Source: Girardinichthys multiradiatus (Eukaryota; Chordata; Actinopteri; Cyprinodontiformes; Goodeidae). From it: 64,000 bases of DNA. The notes below the pieces were generated by a model. The model did no database searches and had not been told where the DNA came from. It saw nothing but the letters and a program-made list of their open reading frames with translations. The stretch lies in NCBI RefSeq assembly GCF_021462225.1, contig NC_061801.1:6940125-7004124 (forward strand). Reading direction: 5' to 3'. Positions 1-12,889 of this stretch are shown here, one piece after another. Every line of letters begins with the position of its first letter. Within the stretch, counting starts at the first letter, position 1. The translations under genes were made by a program, and so were the position numbers.

Positions 1-1660
1 TATAAAACACCTAAAAGCCCAAGAATCTTGTTTTATGTCTTTTTCATTAGCTAACCATTGCTTCATCTCATATGGCATCATTAAAAAGTGCAAAACCCAT
101 TTTACTCATTTACTGTTATATTGTAAAATGTTTACAAGCCTTTGTTGCTGGCATTAAATCCTGGTGCTGATTTTGCATTTTGAATATATAACAAGATTTC
201 ATCACAACAAACAGGGTTCAAATGCTCAACTCTAAAGGAAGAACAAAAAGATTGGTGAAGACAAATAGCTTGAAACCTGTCTGAGTGGTCTGAATGTTAA
301 AGATCAGCTGATTATCTGCGAGTCATTGCTCTTTATATATATAAAAAAAATCATGACACTTGCTTCTTTTCTTAATAATGACTGAATAAAATGCAGATTG
401 GTTTCTACCTAGAGGTCTAAAATTGATTTATTAATTTCAAATTAAACCTTGTGCAGGTCTATAATCAAGAGGGATTGTTGTATGAATGAGACAGAACCAG
501 AGATAGACTCTTTTTCATCTTTGCAAAGCACATGATTCACCTGAGTTTAATGTCAGCATGGTGTGCACGTGTATGGGTACCTTTGTGGAGTGGGAGGCAG
601 GGAGGGTTTCATGGAGTTAAAGGGGTTCATTGGATGAATGGTGGGATCATTAGAGAGCCCCCACTATCCTCAAGCAGCAGCCCTGAGAGACAGAGAAAAC
701 ACGCACATAAACAGACAAACCCTCTCAGCTCATTTGGTGCACAGCAACGATTTATCATCACTGTAGCCCACACTGTGTGCACAAAGACAGAGCGACCTCC
801 CACTCTGTGCCACTCACTTTAATCTGTGTGTGTGTGTGGATTGCGCACTTCAAAACGTTAGCCTATCACTGTCTGCTGCAGCTCTGATACCTCTGGAAGC
901 AGGGGGAGGGGTGCAGCAAGCTAAATTTAGCTGGCTGATTTCAAAAGGAATTTAAGAGAACAGAGATGTGAAGAGGCATACTCTTCTCTCAGCACACCAA
1001 CGTACCATCAGTGACTCAAGAGCAAACAGAACTGGTTGCTGCTGTGACAGGAATCATGTTCTGGATTTTCTTTATATTAATAAAAAGGTCAACGCCTTCT
1101 TACATCAACCCAGGATCCAACGCCACTGTTAACACATACAAAACACCACAGATTTTTGATCAATAAGTAACCGATTAATCACCTGGTAAAAACATTTTGA
1201 CTATATTCACATCATTTCTCTACTTGAACTTGGCATTAATAAAACTGATTTCAGCTAAACGTCTGGAAGGATGCCGTAGATCAGAAGATATATTTAAAGG
1301 AGATGCACGCATAAGGAAAGGAGGCATGCAAGAAGGGCTACAGGAGAGGTTGTGTGTAATTTCCTTTCCTCTTCTGTGATCTTTAAAGATTATGTAAGGA
1401 AAAAATAATTTTACTGGGGTGAACTTATGGGTTCATCTGATAAAAGTAAACCAATACAAGCTAGTACAAAACACTGAGAGACTGTAATAAGATGGGAAAC
1501 ACTTTATGTCGCTTTTACTTTGACTCTCTTTCTCCTGTGGTGTCATTCTCACTTCACTCCAGGATAGAACTCTGGTTCTGACCTGGTACATATCATCTAT
1601 CCTAGGCTCACCTTTAAAGTGCATCACAAGAACATCCCTACACCTAAAATCCAGTTTATT
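1..1660. other. no recognisable gene
   Basis: I see no coding region or familiar transposon here. The stretch 480-1060 is richer in G and C than its surroundings and ends in a small open frame starting at 1055 (36 codons, hydrophobic start), but there is no homology or convincing splice context to call an exon. The rest is AT-rich single-copy-looking DNA. Confidence 0.4.
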
Positions 1661-1669
1661 GACTTACAA

Positions 1670-2960
1670 AAAAATGGATATCTTTTATTGGTATAAGGAT
1701 CCCCACAGGATGATGCTGCCACTATTATGTTACACTGTGGGCATGGTGTGTTCAGAGTGAGATGCAGTGTTAGTTTTCCATCACATAAAGTGTTTTGAAT
1801 GGCCAAATTGTTCAGTTTTGGTCCTTGAACAGAGTACTTTCTTCCACATGTCTGTGCCCCATACATGACTGGTGACCAACTACAAACCGGACTTTCTGTG
1901 GATTTGTTTTAACATTGGCATTTACATAGGCCAGATTTGTAGAGCACATAGCTCATAGCTGTCCTTTTAACAGATTCTCCCCACTGAGTTGTGGATCTTT
2001 CTAACTCCATACTCTCTATACTCAGCTCTTCACTTCAGGTGGACGACCATGTCTCGGTAGGTTTGCTGTTGTGCCATCCTGTTTCCATATTGGGATGATG
2101 GGTTGAACAGAGGTCTGCGAGATCTTTAACGCGTGGCATATTGATTTATAACCCAACTCTCTTCATCTGTGACCTCTCTGCTGTGTTCCTTGGTCTTCCT
2201 GGTGCTGTTTGTTCACTAATGTTCTCCAATGCCTGGTTCACATGATAATCTTATGAGATAATCCTGCTGTCTGTGTTGTGTTAAGAGTGATCTAGTCTGC
2301 TTGGAAGGACGACGGGACGGCTCCGACCTCAAATCGGGGATATTCAACATGTTGGATAGTGTTGGCTCGATACTCCACCGTGTGGGGTGTTCCCTGAGGA
2401 CATGCGAGCACGCAGCCGGTTGAATGTGACATATAGCCAATCAGAAAGCGATGTGACAGAAACACGGAAGGGAGTAACTCAGAACTCACGTTTGATCTCC
2501 CGAGAGGGTTTGCGAGATTTCCCGACTGACATCTGAATGTTCGTGGGTGAAATGTGTTTGTGTGTTGTGCTTGCCCTGTGGCTGGACACCACACACTGTA
2601 GGACCAAACCTGTTATACCTAAGATTTTTTATCATCACATGTAGGGACCCTAAGGTTTTGAAAATCAGCCCTCGATTTTTAAATCTTGCCATGTGAACCA
2701 GGCATAACCAACCTCTGAGGCCCCCACAGTGTGAGTATTGGTCACAGTCATGTTTTCAGATTTATTTGAATTTACAGAGATGGATAGGACCATGTTAATG
2801 TCTGAATAAGGTCAGATGATTTAACAGATGTCCATCATTTCTGTTTCACCACTTGCTTAGATGGAGACTGGAATTTGCAGAATTCAGCATGACACCTGAT
2901 TTGTGGATTAAAGATCGGATAAATGTATTTCTTTACCAGTTAAGTAAAAAGAGTTTGTGT
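1670..2960 (-). mobile_element. degenerate Tc1-like transposon, interrupted
   Basis: The + strand reads as the reverse complement of a fish Tc1-like transposase region: the GATGATGCTGCCAC box near 1708, the GGCCAGATTTGTAG box near 1930, the helix-turn-helix part near 2030-2180, and TTCACTAATGTTCTC...AACCTCTGAGG around the insertion point. The reading frame is broken many times. A separate 473-bp element (2231-2703) splits it. The outer boundaries are approximate because the terminal repeats are eroded. It is a non-coding relic. Confidence 0.6.
2231..2703. mobile_element. MITE-like element with 14-bp terminal inverted repeats
   Basis: It starts with GCCTGGTTCACATG and ends with the exact inverse, CATGTGAACCAGGC, 473 bp apart. 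Flanking sequence on both sides belongs to one Tc1-like relic, so this is a later insertion. There is no transposase reading frame, so it is non-autonomous. The target duplication is unclear (AAT on the left, ATA on the right), so I do not assign a superfamily. Confidence 0.7.
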
Positions 2961-5900
2961 AGAGATGGGTTTACGGGCTGATTTCTGGGTTTCTTAGAGG
3001 TATGACAGGATGATAATGAGGGGCTACACCAATTTTCTTTCTGCAGATCAAATTCATTAAACGTTTGATACTAAGTCAAAAAATAAAAGTGATCCTTGAT
3101 AGAGGTACTTTTGTTTGGTTCAAACACAAAAAGAAGGGATTAACAACAATTTACGCATAAAAACATCTGTCTCTACCCTTGATCCGAACTCAAGGACATG
3201 ATGGGTTTACAGACCCAAACAAGTGGAAGGATTCAGTTCTGATTCATTTCATGAAGGAAAAAGGATCTGACCTGCTGGCATTCAATCAGAGCTGATCAAA
3301 TAAAACTGACAAGTTCTGATTACCAGTCGGTTGATTTGTACATCCCAAATTTTGAGCATGTGTAACAGGAGTTAAAACTCTGAGAAAACAACCCAAAAGC
3401 AGAACTTAAATAACAACACTCAGCTAAACGTGCACCGGTTGACCCAATTTTCAGAAACTCAAGACATATCTGGCAAAAACAAACAATACTGAGCAGCTGT
3501 ATGCTTCATCTTGTTTCATGCTTTTTATGCAAATTGCTTGTTAAATATTTTAGGACAAAGAACGCAACTACAGAAACTGCAATTTCCTGAATCTACAAAT
3601 CAAAAGATATGCTTCTGTCGCTGTTTGTTCCTGTATCAAGGACAGTAAAGCAATAAACATTTGCTATATCTCATTTGTTGACAGTCAACTAAACATCTTC
3701 AGATTTTAAGACTAAGAAAAAACAAAATCTTTCAAGCTTTTAGCTTTTTAAGCTTTAAAAACCCTTCACTATACCTCCAGCGACATCTTCCAACAGCTCT
3801 GGGTAAAACATCTCTAAAGAAACCAGAAACATAGAAGAAAAGGCAGGTGGTATTATGGAGGCCATCACTGCAGAAACCTTTGCATTATGAACCTTCTGAC
3901 ACATGTTCCATGTGCGCTGCCTGCCTCCGCTACTGTATTTGCAAACTTCAGGACGCAGAGCTTATGGGTAGTAGTCCATGTTCTCAGTGTCTCATTGGTG
4001 GCTTTTTATTTATTTATTTTTATTTTGTGCTCCTTGCTTTACTTTGTGTTTGTATTTGTTTGGTTTCTCTTTTTCCATTTAAAAAAGATTCATAACTAAA
4101 TATTTGAACAAAAAAAAAAAACACATGGTTTGTATAAGAAGACATTTGAGACTGACGGTACCTTTTTGTCCCCATGAAATGTTGCAGGGAAGAGACCCAA
4201 AATGTTACGAACTGCAAATGTAAGTTACAAAGGACCATTTTGGGTATTTACACTTAAAACCAAAGTCATAAATCACAACTTGATGCATTAGATAGAATAT
4301 GGCCCACAGTCAGTACCGAGTCTTAACCAGCATTAGTTCCAATAGTTTAAGAATATGTTAATTTGTGTTCACTACCTAAACTTTCTGAGCTAGATTTACA
4401 TTTCCAACATCAACTTGCATACCCTCACTCATTTATTTATAAACTCAGTCACATTTATAAAGAAATCCCCAACTTATCTTTTGCAGGGCTGGTGTAGAAA
4501 TGATTGTGTTTGCAACTTCCAGCATGATAGCGGTAAGTGTAGTAAAGCGGTTTGTTATGGTGTAGCGAGCTGTGTTTTAAGTAAATGGTTAGCAGTCTAG
4601 CTACATTTCTATATTTTGTTTCAATAATTACACTCTTATGGAGATGTCCTAGCAAAACTTTGACATGTCAGAACGTGACTGCTTGTTAAGCTGTTTGCTG
4701 GTGCACCTGTCGGAAACTAGTATAGATATCATACTGCATTGTATTCTGGGATACTAAACGGCAGTACATAACGGCGACTGTTGCTGAGAGAGACTCAATT
4801 ACAGAAAGATAAATAGAAAAAAGGAGACTATGGAGATAAAATGCAAAGCATTGGTGAGAGAGGCTACAGCGCCTTATCATGACAAAATCTGGCTTTAAAC
4901 AGGGTAGATCCATATCATATCCCAGAAATGGAATAATGCAGTTTCTCCTAAACTTTTAAAGGTTTTGAGGACATTCTTGAAATTCTACCACTTGTCTACA
5001 GAGACGCACCCAAAAAACAAACACAGCTACTTGTTGTTGTCATTGCGTTTAATCTCTGGTTGCAAAGGACAGGTTGATGGACATCACAACTCAAAACAAG
5101 TAATTTAGAAAACTTGTGAATGATTTCTATCAAGGTAGAAAGATATCAGGCCCTTAAACTATGTAACAGGTGTGGGCATCGAGGGCAGTAAAGCCAATCC
5201 TAAAGCCAAATGTATTATGGGCATGCAAGGTATGCATAAATGGTACATCACAATTACTGCATCAAAGCAGTCCTTTGTAATTTTGACTGATTCATGATAT
5301 CTTGTGCAATTCTAACTTCTATGTAAATTAATTAGTTTTGCCTTAAATTTTGCTGAGTTTCAGGCATCAGTAACAATTTTGTGGAGGAATGTAATTTCCT
5401 CACTGCCATGTTGAAGCAGTGATGTGACCCACCGCAGTGATGGGACCCAGAGTAGTGATGGGATGGGACCCACCATAGTGATGGGCACCTGCACAGTTAA
5501 CAAGAATAATCACAAATGAGCAATCCTCCATGTTTTAATTATGTATCTGGCATCTAACTGACAATGTCCCTTAGGTAATGCTGGCATCATAACCTCAGCA
5601 CACATGCATTACACCTTATATGAAGCTGGCCCTGCCATAGTCCTTGAAAGCACTCTTGGATGTTGTAGCCACCAAAGAAGTGGGGTGACATAACAATCCA
5701 TTTCCTTAGAATCCACCAAAGCCTTTTGTGGTTTCAAGTAGTAAGTGTTAAACATGCCCCCCAAAAAGGGCTGCAAAATATATCACAGTTATCATTATGG
5801 CAATAAATGCAGATCACAAAGAACTGCTTGGACTGCAGTAAATGTTAACTAATTATTTAGGTAGCATGCATTGAGGCTCTCTGTGCCTGTAATATAATTG

Positions 5901-6585
5901 GTGACACCAGTTGTTAAATCCAACATATAAATGTTATTGAAGGTGGTAAAGTCATCCAAAAACTACAACCAAGTTGTTTCATTGCAAAAACAGCTGATGT
6001 CTGCCTGAAGCAAGTTTTTCAATAGAAATAATTTTTTTCCCCCAGTAGCTGGACAAACTAAACATTATCTGGGGTTTTAGGCTTGGCAAGAACCTATTTG
6101 TTTATTTACCGCAATCATATTATTATTTTAGCAGCATTATCGTACATCACATGCTTCCCCTAATATTTTTCAGCCTTAAATCAAAGTGCATCATTCCTGC
6201 AACCAGGGGATTATTTTCTCCACTCCCTCAGCAACGCAGGCTTTCGACATTGCGGAGTCAGCGCCTTGAGCCAGCGGCTCTAACTGATGGCTCAGGCCAT
6301 CAGGCCCGCTGGGGTGCAGAAAGACTCCCTTAACCTTTGGTGATGAGAGTGGTGAAAATTCCTGCACCTCAAAGAATCTATCCGTGATGAAACTACCAGC
6401 ATCACTCTGCTCACGCTCAATGTTTCAATGTAACAAATTAAGCTAGCTGCCCCTTTGCCTTGTCCTCCTGACCACACCCCCGCTTAACCCCCTCCACTCA
6501 TCCCCACTTTTCGTAACGCACTTTGGTGGCATTCTTCAAAATGTGTCCGGGGACAGAGTTATTTTTTTACATGGGTTTTAGTTCC
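2960..6585. other. no recognisable gene
   Basis: I found no coding exon or clear transposon. The only structured piece is a short minisatellite at 5419-5487. Open frames here are short and lack splice context. Confidence 0.4.
5419..5487. repeat. short minisatellite of GTGATGGGACCCA-type units
   Basis: Units beginning GTGATG start at 5419, 5437, 5454 and 5478 and share the core GTGATGKGACCCA with small indels. The last unit is partial. It is a decayed tandem repeat of about four copies with no coding potential. Confidence 0.6.
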
Positions 6586-6588
6586 ACA

Positions 6589-7262
6589 GAAAGCAGCATA
6601 CACTTCTCACAAAAAGTTAGGGATGTTCAGCTTTCTGATGACATTTCAAAATGTACCTAAAATGTACAAACCTAATTAGCACACCTCTAAACTTTGGAAT
6701 ACACCTGCTCAACTGTGTAATGTTTCAGTGCATGCTGTTCTCAACCAAGGTATCTAATCCATGAAACTACCACTACAAGTTCTAGTTCAATGACAGTTTG
6801 TATTTAAAGAGTCTTAAAGCAGTTCACATTTTGACACCAAGATGACACCTAACCATCAATCAACTATACCTAGCCACTGCTAGGCTTCAAACAGGATGCT
6901 ATCAGAGGAAAGTTCCCTCAGAGCTTAGAGTTTCACAATGAGTCATCAAGCAGTAGCAACAAAGGACACAGAGAATGGAAGAGTCAAAGGAAGCCATACT
7001 AGCAGATGTCCTCTGGTCACATCCCATCCCGATGACAGCTTAATTTTGAACAATGACCTGCAGAACCAGTTGGTGAATGCCACTGAACTCCAGACACACT
7101 TAAGGAACTCAGAAGCAAGTAGTTGCGGCACCTGGACAGTTTATGGGGAACATACAAGATCACAGGCAAAGAGAAAATCACTTGGATCAAATCCATGCCA
7201 TATGCAGGATGTGTGAAACTGAAAGGAAATCTCTCAAAACAAGAGCAACTATGATACACATT
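6589..7262 (+). mobile_element. degenerate Tc1-like transposon, 5' half
   Basis: It begins with a CTCACAAAAAGTTAGGGAT-type terminal repeat typical of one fish Tc1-like family, followed by the usual leader and a decayed transposase start (TTTGACACCAAGATGACACC near 6831). The frame is interrupted repeatedly and no right terminal repeat was found. It is a dead relic and its right limit is approximate. Confidence 0.5.
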
Positions 7263-7494
7263 TTAACCCAAAACTGGAAGTAAAAAAGCTGTGCATTAAA
7301 CTAGCGATGATAATCCTTCCCCTAACTCAGAAAAGCTGAAGTGAACTACAGAGTGCAGTCCAACTATTATCGTAAAGGATATGAGACCCACAAGAGTTGC
7401 TTAGAATCAGGGCCTTGGAGCTATTTTTTTATGCAACACAAACAGTGACGGAATCACTACCAAGTAAATTAGCTCCAAAATGTCATGGATGGAA

Positions 7495-8150
7495 AGCCAA
7501 GTCAAGTTTATTCGTATAGAACATTTTAGCAACAAGGCAATTTGAGAAAAGTTGGACTACAGACTAGGACTGAAACAATTAATCGGATTAATTGTAATTA
7601 TTCAATTATGGAAATAACGATCATTTGATTAGTAAATTAGGTGAAAGTTAACTGGAATATACACACCATGACATTTGCTGAAAGAACAACCCACTCAGAG
7701 CAGTAATCAGGCCAAAATTGAACAAAAGAAATGTATACATTTTTTATTTAAGATGAAAAATCTTCTTTGTCTGTAAATATGCTCTATCCAGAACTCCTCA
7801 GGTTGCATAGTTTAAGCTTCACCTGGTTCAAATTCAGTAAAAAAAAAAGAAATCTCCTAAGCACATTTTGCTCAATTAACCCTAAAAATAGTCAAAAAAT
7901 GAATCAATTAGCAAAATAGAGCAGTCAAAGGAAAGCAATTCCCATGAAAAAGATTTTTCGGATGCACAGCAGCTAGCATGTCATGTTGCTTCAAACAACA
8001 GCTAAGGAGAGTCATAGATGTCTTGCAGAGAAACGGCAAGGGGAGATGGGTAATTTTATGTCATCAATCGATTTATAATCGCACCATAGCCTTATGAATA
8101 GTAATCGAATCGAATCACAAAGTGCCTAAATACTCCCACCCCAACCTCTA
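7495..8150. repeat. LINE-tail fragment plus unclassified AATTAATCG-rich repeat
   Basis: The part 7499-7545 is a copy of a widespread fish tail sequence (AAGTCAAGTTTATT...CAGCAACAAGG type), which is seen again at 54113-54170. From about 7567 it continues into a region with ATTAATCGGATTAAT and later AATCGAATCGAATC motifs, as in common fish non-autonomous repeats. No reading frame is credible. The class is uncertain. Confidence 0.35.
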
Positions 8151-10035
8151 TTTGCGAGTAGTGCAAGCCTGGCATTTTGACTGAAGTGGCTCATTAAGGA
8201 TATGTGTGTAATTTTGGCCACTTCTACAGAACTAAAGCTGACAGGTTTTCCGTTTTGATGAAATCACGATTCTGTTTAGACATGTTAACAAAAGTGCTTT
8301 ACAGTTAAAACTGATTCAAAGATGGTCCCTGATGTACCTGCAAGTTCACACATCTGAACCTTCGCCCTGCTAAGAGCAGGCTCCCCATCTGGCAACAACA
8401 AAAATACCCATGTTTGGGTCATGAGGCTTCAGTTTGGATAGTTATGTTTGAATGAGATGTTAATGGTATGATAACTAAATCTGATGGTATTCATGCAAAA
8501 ATGAAAAACAAAAATCTATAAAAATGATCTAATCACATTTATTAAAAGCAGAAAGGCAAAGTTATTCCTACTCCTGCTAAAAGCTGGAAGATATTGTTAA
8601 TTATTATAATACTGTTTGTAATGTACCTCATTATTTACTGAAATATTGCTTTTGATTTATTAACTTTAGTAAACATAAAATAAACATCCACTACATTTAG
8701 TTGTTTTCTATTGCTTATTGGACAGAATTATTCCTATTCTGCTGTTTTAGAGTAACAGGTCCAACAGGATGATATTAGCTGCTTAATTAGTTGGGTTATC
8801 AGCTGCAGTCGGCTGATTAACAGATAGCCCACTCATAGCATGCAAGTTTCAAAACAGCCCTCTTTTAATGATAGTTTTAACACAACAGCAGCACCTTAAT
8901 CTATTTCAGGTTAACTTTCCATCAATGTTCAGCTCTGCCACAAGGAGCAAGAAACCAACGTAGCAGTGTTTAGAGCAATTCACCCCAAAGCATCAGCTGT
9001 TCTGCTGCACATAGTAAGACACGTTGCTCTATGAATGTTATTTCCTATCTTTATAGTAATACATTAGGTTTTTATTTAGAGGGGACACACATTTAAAAAA
9101 GTCATACCTATAAACATACAAAAAAAGAGGCTTCTCATTCATCAAATACACTATACTGCGAAGGCTATTTATTCATCATTTAAAAAAGAAGTGATTATTA
9201 TTAACTCAAACAGTTTATTAGGGTACTGCAGCTTTAATGAGTAGATTGCTTGACACTCAAGAAAAGGCAACACAGACATCTAAAAGGAAAGATGAAGGTC
9301 TGAATTAGTTCTTTTAAACCAGCTCATCAAATATTACACCTGCTTCTTCAGTTCCATATGTTCCCTTTTTGTATTCTTTATCTCTGATCCTTGCTGCTCC
9401 TCTGCCGTTACCTAATGAGTTCCTTTATCTGGCAGTTACCAAGTGACATGCTAATTTCCCAACATCAGAGCCCTGAACATTCCCTGAGACCCACCTCTCA
9501 GGCACCCCACCCCCTCATTTTTTCCACTGCTGCTTTCCCTTTTTTACTTTGCAGATTTGGGTCAGACATCATGAATCTTGTGTAAAAAGACAGAGAGGGA
9601 GGGGTGCTCCACAGATCACATGATCACTATTTGTGAATTCCCTCCAATCAAGTACCTTGAAACTTCCTTCACAACTGAGCAGCAGAACAACACAAAAGGA
9701 GGGTGAGGTGTGCGAGACGTGTGGCTGCATCAGATGTTGAAAGTGAAAACGAGGTGCAGTTTGTACCTGTGGGGGACTCATTGAGACACTCTGTTCTTTC
9801 TTGCTCCCCCCTCCTTCTTTGACCTCAGCGTCTCGACATTTCCTTTACCCATAACTCCTATTCTTCACTCCGCTCCTCGTTGTCAGATTCTCTTCTCATC
9901 CTTCCACTCTCAGTCCTCAGATCTTGCCATCGCAGACAGTTGAATCAACTGCACTCAATCAACCCTCAAACTGCTCTGCTGCTGCACTGTTCTACAAGGA
10001 CCACATACAGTCATGTGTGCAACAGCAAATGAAGC
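8150..10035. other. no recognisable gene
   Basis: AT-rich DNA with no clear transposon. The stretch 9340-9960 is more pyrimidine-rich and less AT-rich, and may be single-copy, but no exon with sound splice sites was recognised. Confidence 0.35.
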
Positions 10036-10039
10036 AGTT

Positions 10040-10255
10040 ACAGCGCCTTTCAAAAGCACTCATACCACTTAAACTGTTTCACATCTGTTACGTTGTAACC
10101 ACAGACTTCAGGCTATTTAAATGAGATTTTATGTGACAGACTAACACAAAACACCATCAAATCCAGACAAACCAATTACTGTCAAAAGTCACCTCTTTAG
10201 TATGAAGAATCCCCCTGTGTGTAATGTAATTTAACCAACTTTATCCAATAAAGCA
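10040..10255 (+). mobile_element. Tc1-like terminal fragment
   Basis: It resembles the left end of a common fish Tc1-like family (a decayed form of the CAAAAGTATTCATACC terminal repeat), followed by CATCTGTTACGTTGTAACCACAGACTTC and ATGAGATTTTATGTGACAGAC. The coding part is absent. It is an end fragment or an internally deleted copy. Confidence 0.5.
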
Positions 10256-11559
10256 AAATGTGCTAACAGAGCTCTGTTAAATCACCCAAAATAGAAAGAG
10301 TGTCAATGCTTTCACAGCAAACCTTTGGAACGCTTTGTAGCGTTCCAGAGTCTGGTTTCTGGAGCGATCACGTCGGTATGAACCCATCCTGGACCCTGAA
10401 ACGGACCAGAGGTTACCACTGTCGGTCTCTGCATGGTTTACCGGACCCTGGAGCGTTCGCATGCAGTGTTAATGCATGCCGGGCCAGCGTACCGAAAGCT
10501 GGAAGAGAGGATGTAAGGCAAGAGCAACGCATCTGAGTAGCAGAAGAACTAGAGGAAAAACAAAGTAAGAGCACCAATCCGAAGACAAACAAGTTTAAAA
10601 ATATATCATGAGGCTACGTGGAGTAGTGATGAGATGCAGGCAGAAAACTACATTTAAGCCGCAAAGTGGCAACAGAAACTGATGTGACGGACTTTCTTCT
10701 TCATGCTTGTTTTTCCGCAATCAGTGCAATACTGCCCCCTAAAGAATCCATTGCAACTTTCTGACTTAGTTTGGTTTGGTCTAAAAACCGGGCCAACTAA
10801 GCATGTGAATTTTCTCACTTTGACCGATTCCTGGCCTGGACCAGCAGTGTGAATTAGCCCTGTGACACAGCTACAAATCTATTAAGACATGGCTGTCTAC
10901 TAAAGAAGGCCAAGCAAGGAGAGCATAAATTAGAGAAGCAACCAAAGCTATCCCAACTAAGTTGGGATAAGGGAGTTTAACCGAAAATTCAACATGGAAG
11001 ACTCACCACCCCACCATGTCCAATCACTCCTCATTGGCTGCTCCAATCAACGGCAGATCCGCACTTCTCCTCGGCCAATCATCTCCCAAGGCATCACTTT
11101 TAAAGACCCTCTGCATGGAAGACACCACTCTTCTGCTGAGCTTCCACCCTTCTCCACCATGGGCTCCCAACTCCTTCCATACCAAGGCCTATGCCACCAC
11201 CAGGATCGGATCCCAGGGGGGGAAGACGTACCTAATCATAACCCTAAGATATTTATTCAAACCCACTTCATTCTCAGCGTTTACATCTTCCTCAGGGGTC
11301 CGAGCGCCAAAGAAATAATCTTTAATTAATAAACCCTTTAAACAGTCATCTTGTTGTTTCTCCTTTATGTGAGTCTTTCCAGGTTGAAATGCATCGACAG
11401 GATTATTTTCACTCATGCACAGCCGCAAATCTTGGTAGCAGCATATTGCTGCGGGGCTTCTTTTCTTTAACGGTTCAAGGACTTTTGTTGTCATACCAGC
11501 TCACATTTACATATTAGGCTTCTAAACCGGGACCTTAGTCTGAATTTCATAGCTTAATA

Positions 11560-12850
11560 CTGAAGTAAAAAGAAAACTAAGTATAACATACAAAGCTAAA
11601 TCTAATAATAAAAAGACAAAATACAGCAATCAATAAAAATATATACAGCAAAGAGCAAAAAAAAAAAAAGGAAATATAGACAGTTAAATAAATTAACGTT
11701 GCAAAGTATTAAATACACATGTTAAAGCATGAGGTAGTCCTTAATATTGTACCTATAAATGAGTGAAATATTGCACCTTGGTGGGTGAAGTGTTTAGTGC
11801 AGGTCAGTTTGTAGTGAAAGGCCCTGTCCCAATACCCACACTACACCCTACACCCCTCTATGAAGGGTGTACTTTGTAAAAGTGCACGTAGGGGTTGAAG
11901 TGCGCAGGTTACAGACATGCAGAATTGGAGAATTGGGGCAGTACGGGTTACATTATCGACTTACACCACTGCTCTGCAACTGCAACATCAAACATGGCGG
12001 GAGCTGTCGCTGTTTTGCAGTTTTGCTGCTAAGAAAATATTTTAAAACTGGAACAAGCAATTGTAAGAAAAAAGTGCAGGAACCGAAAGAGGCTTATACA
12101 CCAGACTCCCGATGTGGCGCAAGTGATTGTTCAAAAGGTCATTTCAATGTTATGGCCTACTGACTGCCCAGAATCACCCTGGAGACGGTGACGTCTCACA
12201 ATGTTGAGCCTGGAAAACCAGTAAACAATATATATTGTCGGCTTACTCTTTGTAGTTTAGCCAGTTCTTATTGTTCTGATTTGAGGGTTGATTACATTGA
12301 CGGTAGTGATTGATTTTTGCTCAAAACGTCACCTGCAGCAGTGAATTGTGCGAAGTCCACTTAGATGCGTGCTTAGCTGAGGTGTGGATTGAGGGCACAA
12401 AGGGGGCGGAGTGAAAGACCACTGGAGAATTGGTACACATTACGCCCTTGAACCCATCAACGGTAACGCACAATTGAGGGACACAATCGTGGAAGTGCGA
12501 GTATTGGGACAGGGCCAGAGAGTCTACAGAGTTTGGCTCAAGTTCAGCAGTCTGACAGTTTCAGGGAAGAAGCGGTTTCTGAGCCCGGTGGTCTTGCTCA
12601 GAATGCTCCTCAGCTACCTGCCCAAGAGGAGGAGCTGAGACAGTCTGTTTGCGGGATGGGTGGAGTCCTTCATGATCTGTAGGGCCCTTCCCCTTGCATC
12701 GTGATGTGTAGAGGTCCGAGGTGGTGGGAAGACTGCTCCACACGGTTCTCTGAGCAGCGTCTACCACCCTCTGCAGAGCCTTCCTTTCAGCAGCAGTGCA
12801 GCTGCCTTGCCATACGGTGGTGCAGGTACAGAGGACGCTCGCCACCTCAT
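11560..12850 (-). mobile_element. non-LTR retrotransposon C-terminal fragment, split by a MITE
   Basis: On the minus strand, 12845-12561 encodes the typical end of a fish non-LTR reverse transcriptase: TAAERKALQRVVDAAQRT, then SLPTTSDLYTSRC and, after a shift in frame, a decayed end. The part 11560-11819 looks like the element's 3' untranslated tail, and a MITE (11820-12516) sits between tail and coding part. The family could not be named with certainty. It is 5'-truncated, as is usual for LINE copies. Confidence 0.6.
11820..12516. mobile_element. MITE with GGCCCTGTCCCAATAC terminal inverted repeats
   Basis: The left end GGCCCTGTCCCAATAC and the right end GTATTGGGACAGGGCC are exact inverses, 697 bp apart. 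The interior has no intact transposase. This terminal-repeat type is common in fish genomes among non-autonomous DNA transposons. It lies inside a LINE fragment and so is younger than that copy. No clean target duplication was seen. Confidence 0.7.
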
Positions 12851-12889
12851 AGCATAATTTAAGTTGAGTTCCTCAATTATGCTATGAGG
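12845..12889. repeat. perfect 15-bp inverted repeat
   Basis: The arm 12845-12859 (CCTCATAGCATAATT) and the arm 12875-12889 are exact reverse complements separated by 15 bases. It lies at the edge of the LINE fragment and would form a hairpin if single-stranded. No function is implied. Confidence 0.7.

Noticed and set aside
1055..1165. 36-codon frame starting MFWIFFILIKR as a signal-peptide exon
   Set aside because: It is too short, with no convincing donor or homology, and AT-rich sequence gives such frames by chance.
2292..2594. 100-codon minus-strand frame with a parallel frame at 2216-2440
   Set aside because: Both lie inside the non-autonomous MITE 2231-2703 and show no transposase motif.
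10270..10865. Possible complete MITE ending TGTGAATTAGCCCTG
   Set aside because: The right edge looks like a transposon terminus, but no inverted partner was found at the left, so no element is called.
10994..11329. 111-codon frame rich in His, Pro and Ser
   Set aside because: There is no domain or splice context. The following AATTAATAAACCC suggests a retroelement or 3'-end-like repeat, but I could not define its ends, so I call neither a gene nor an LTR.
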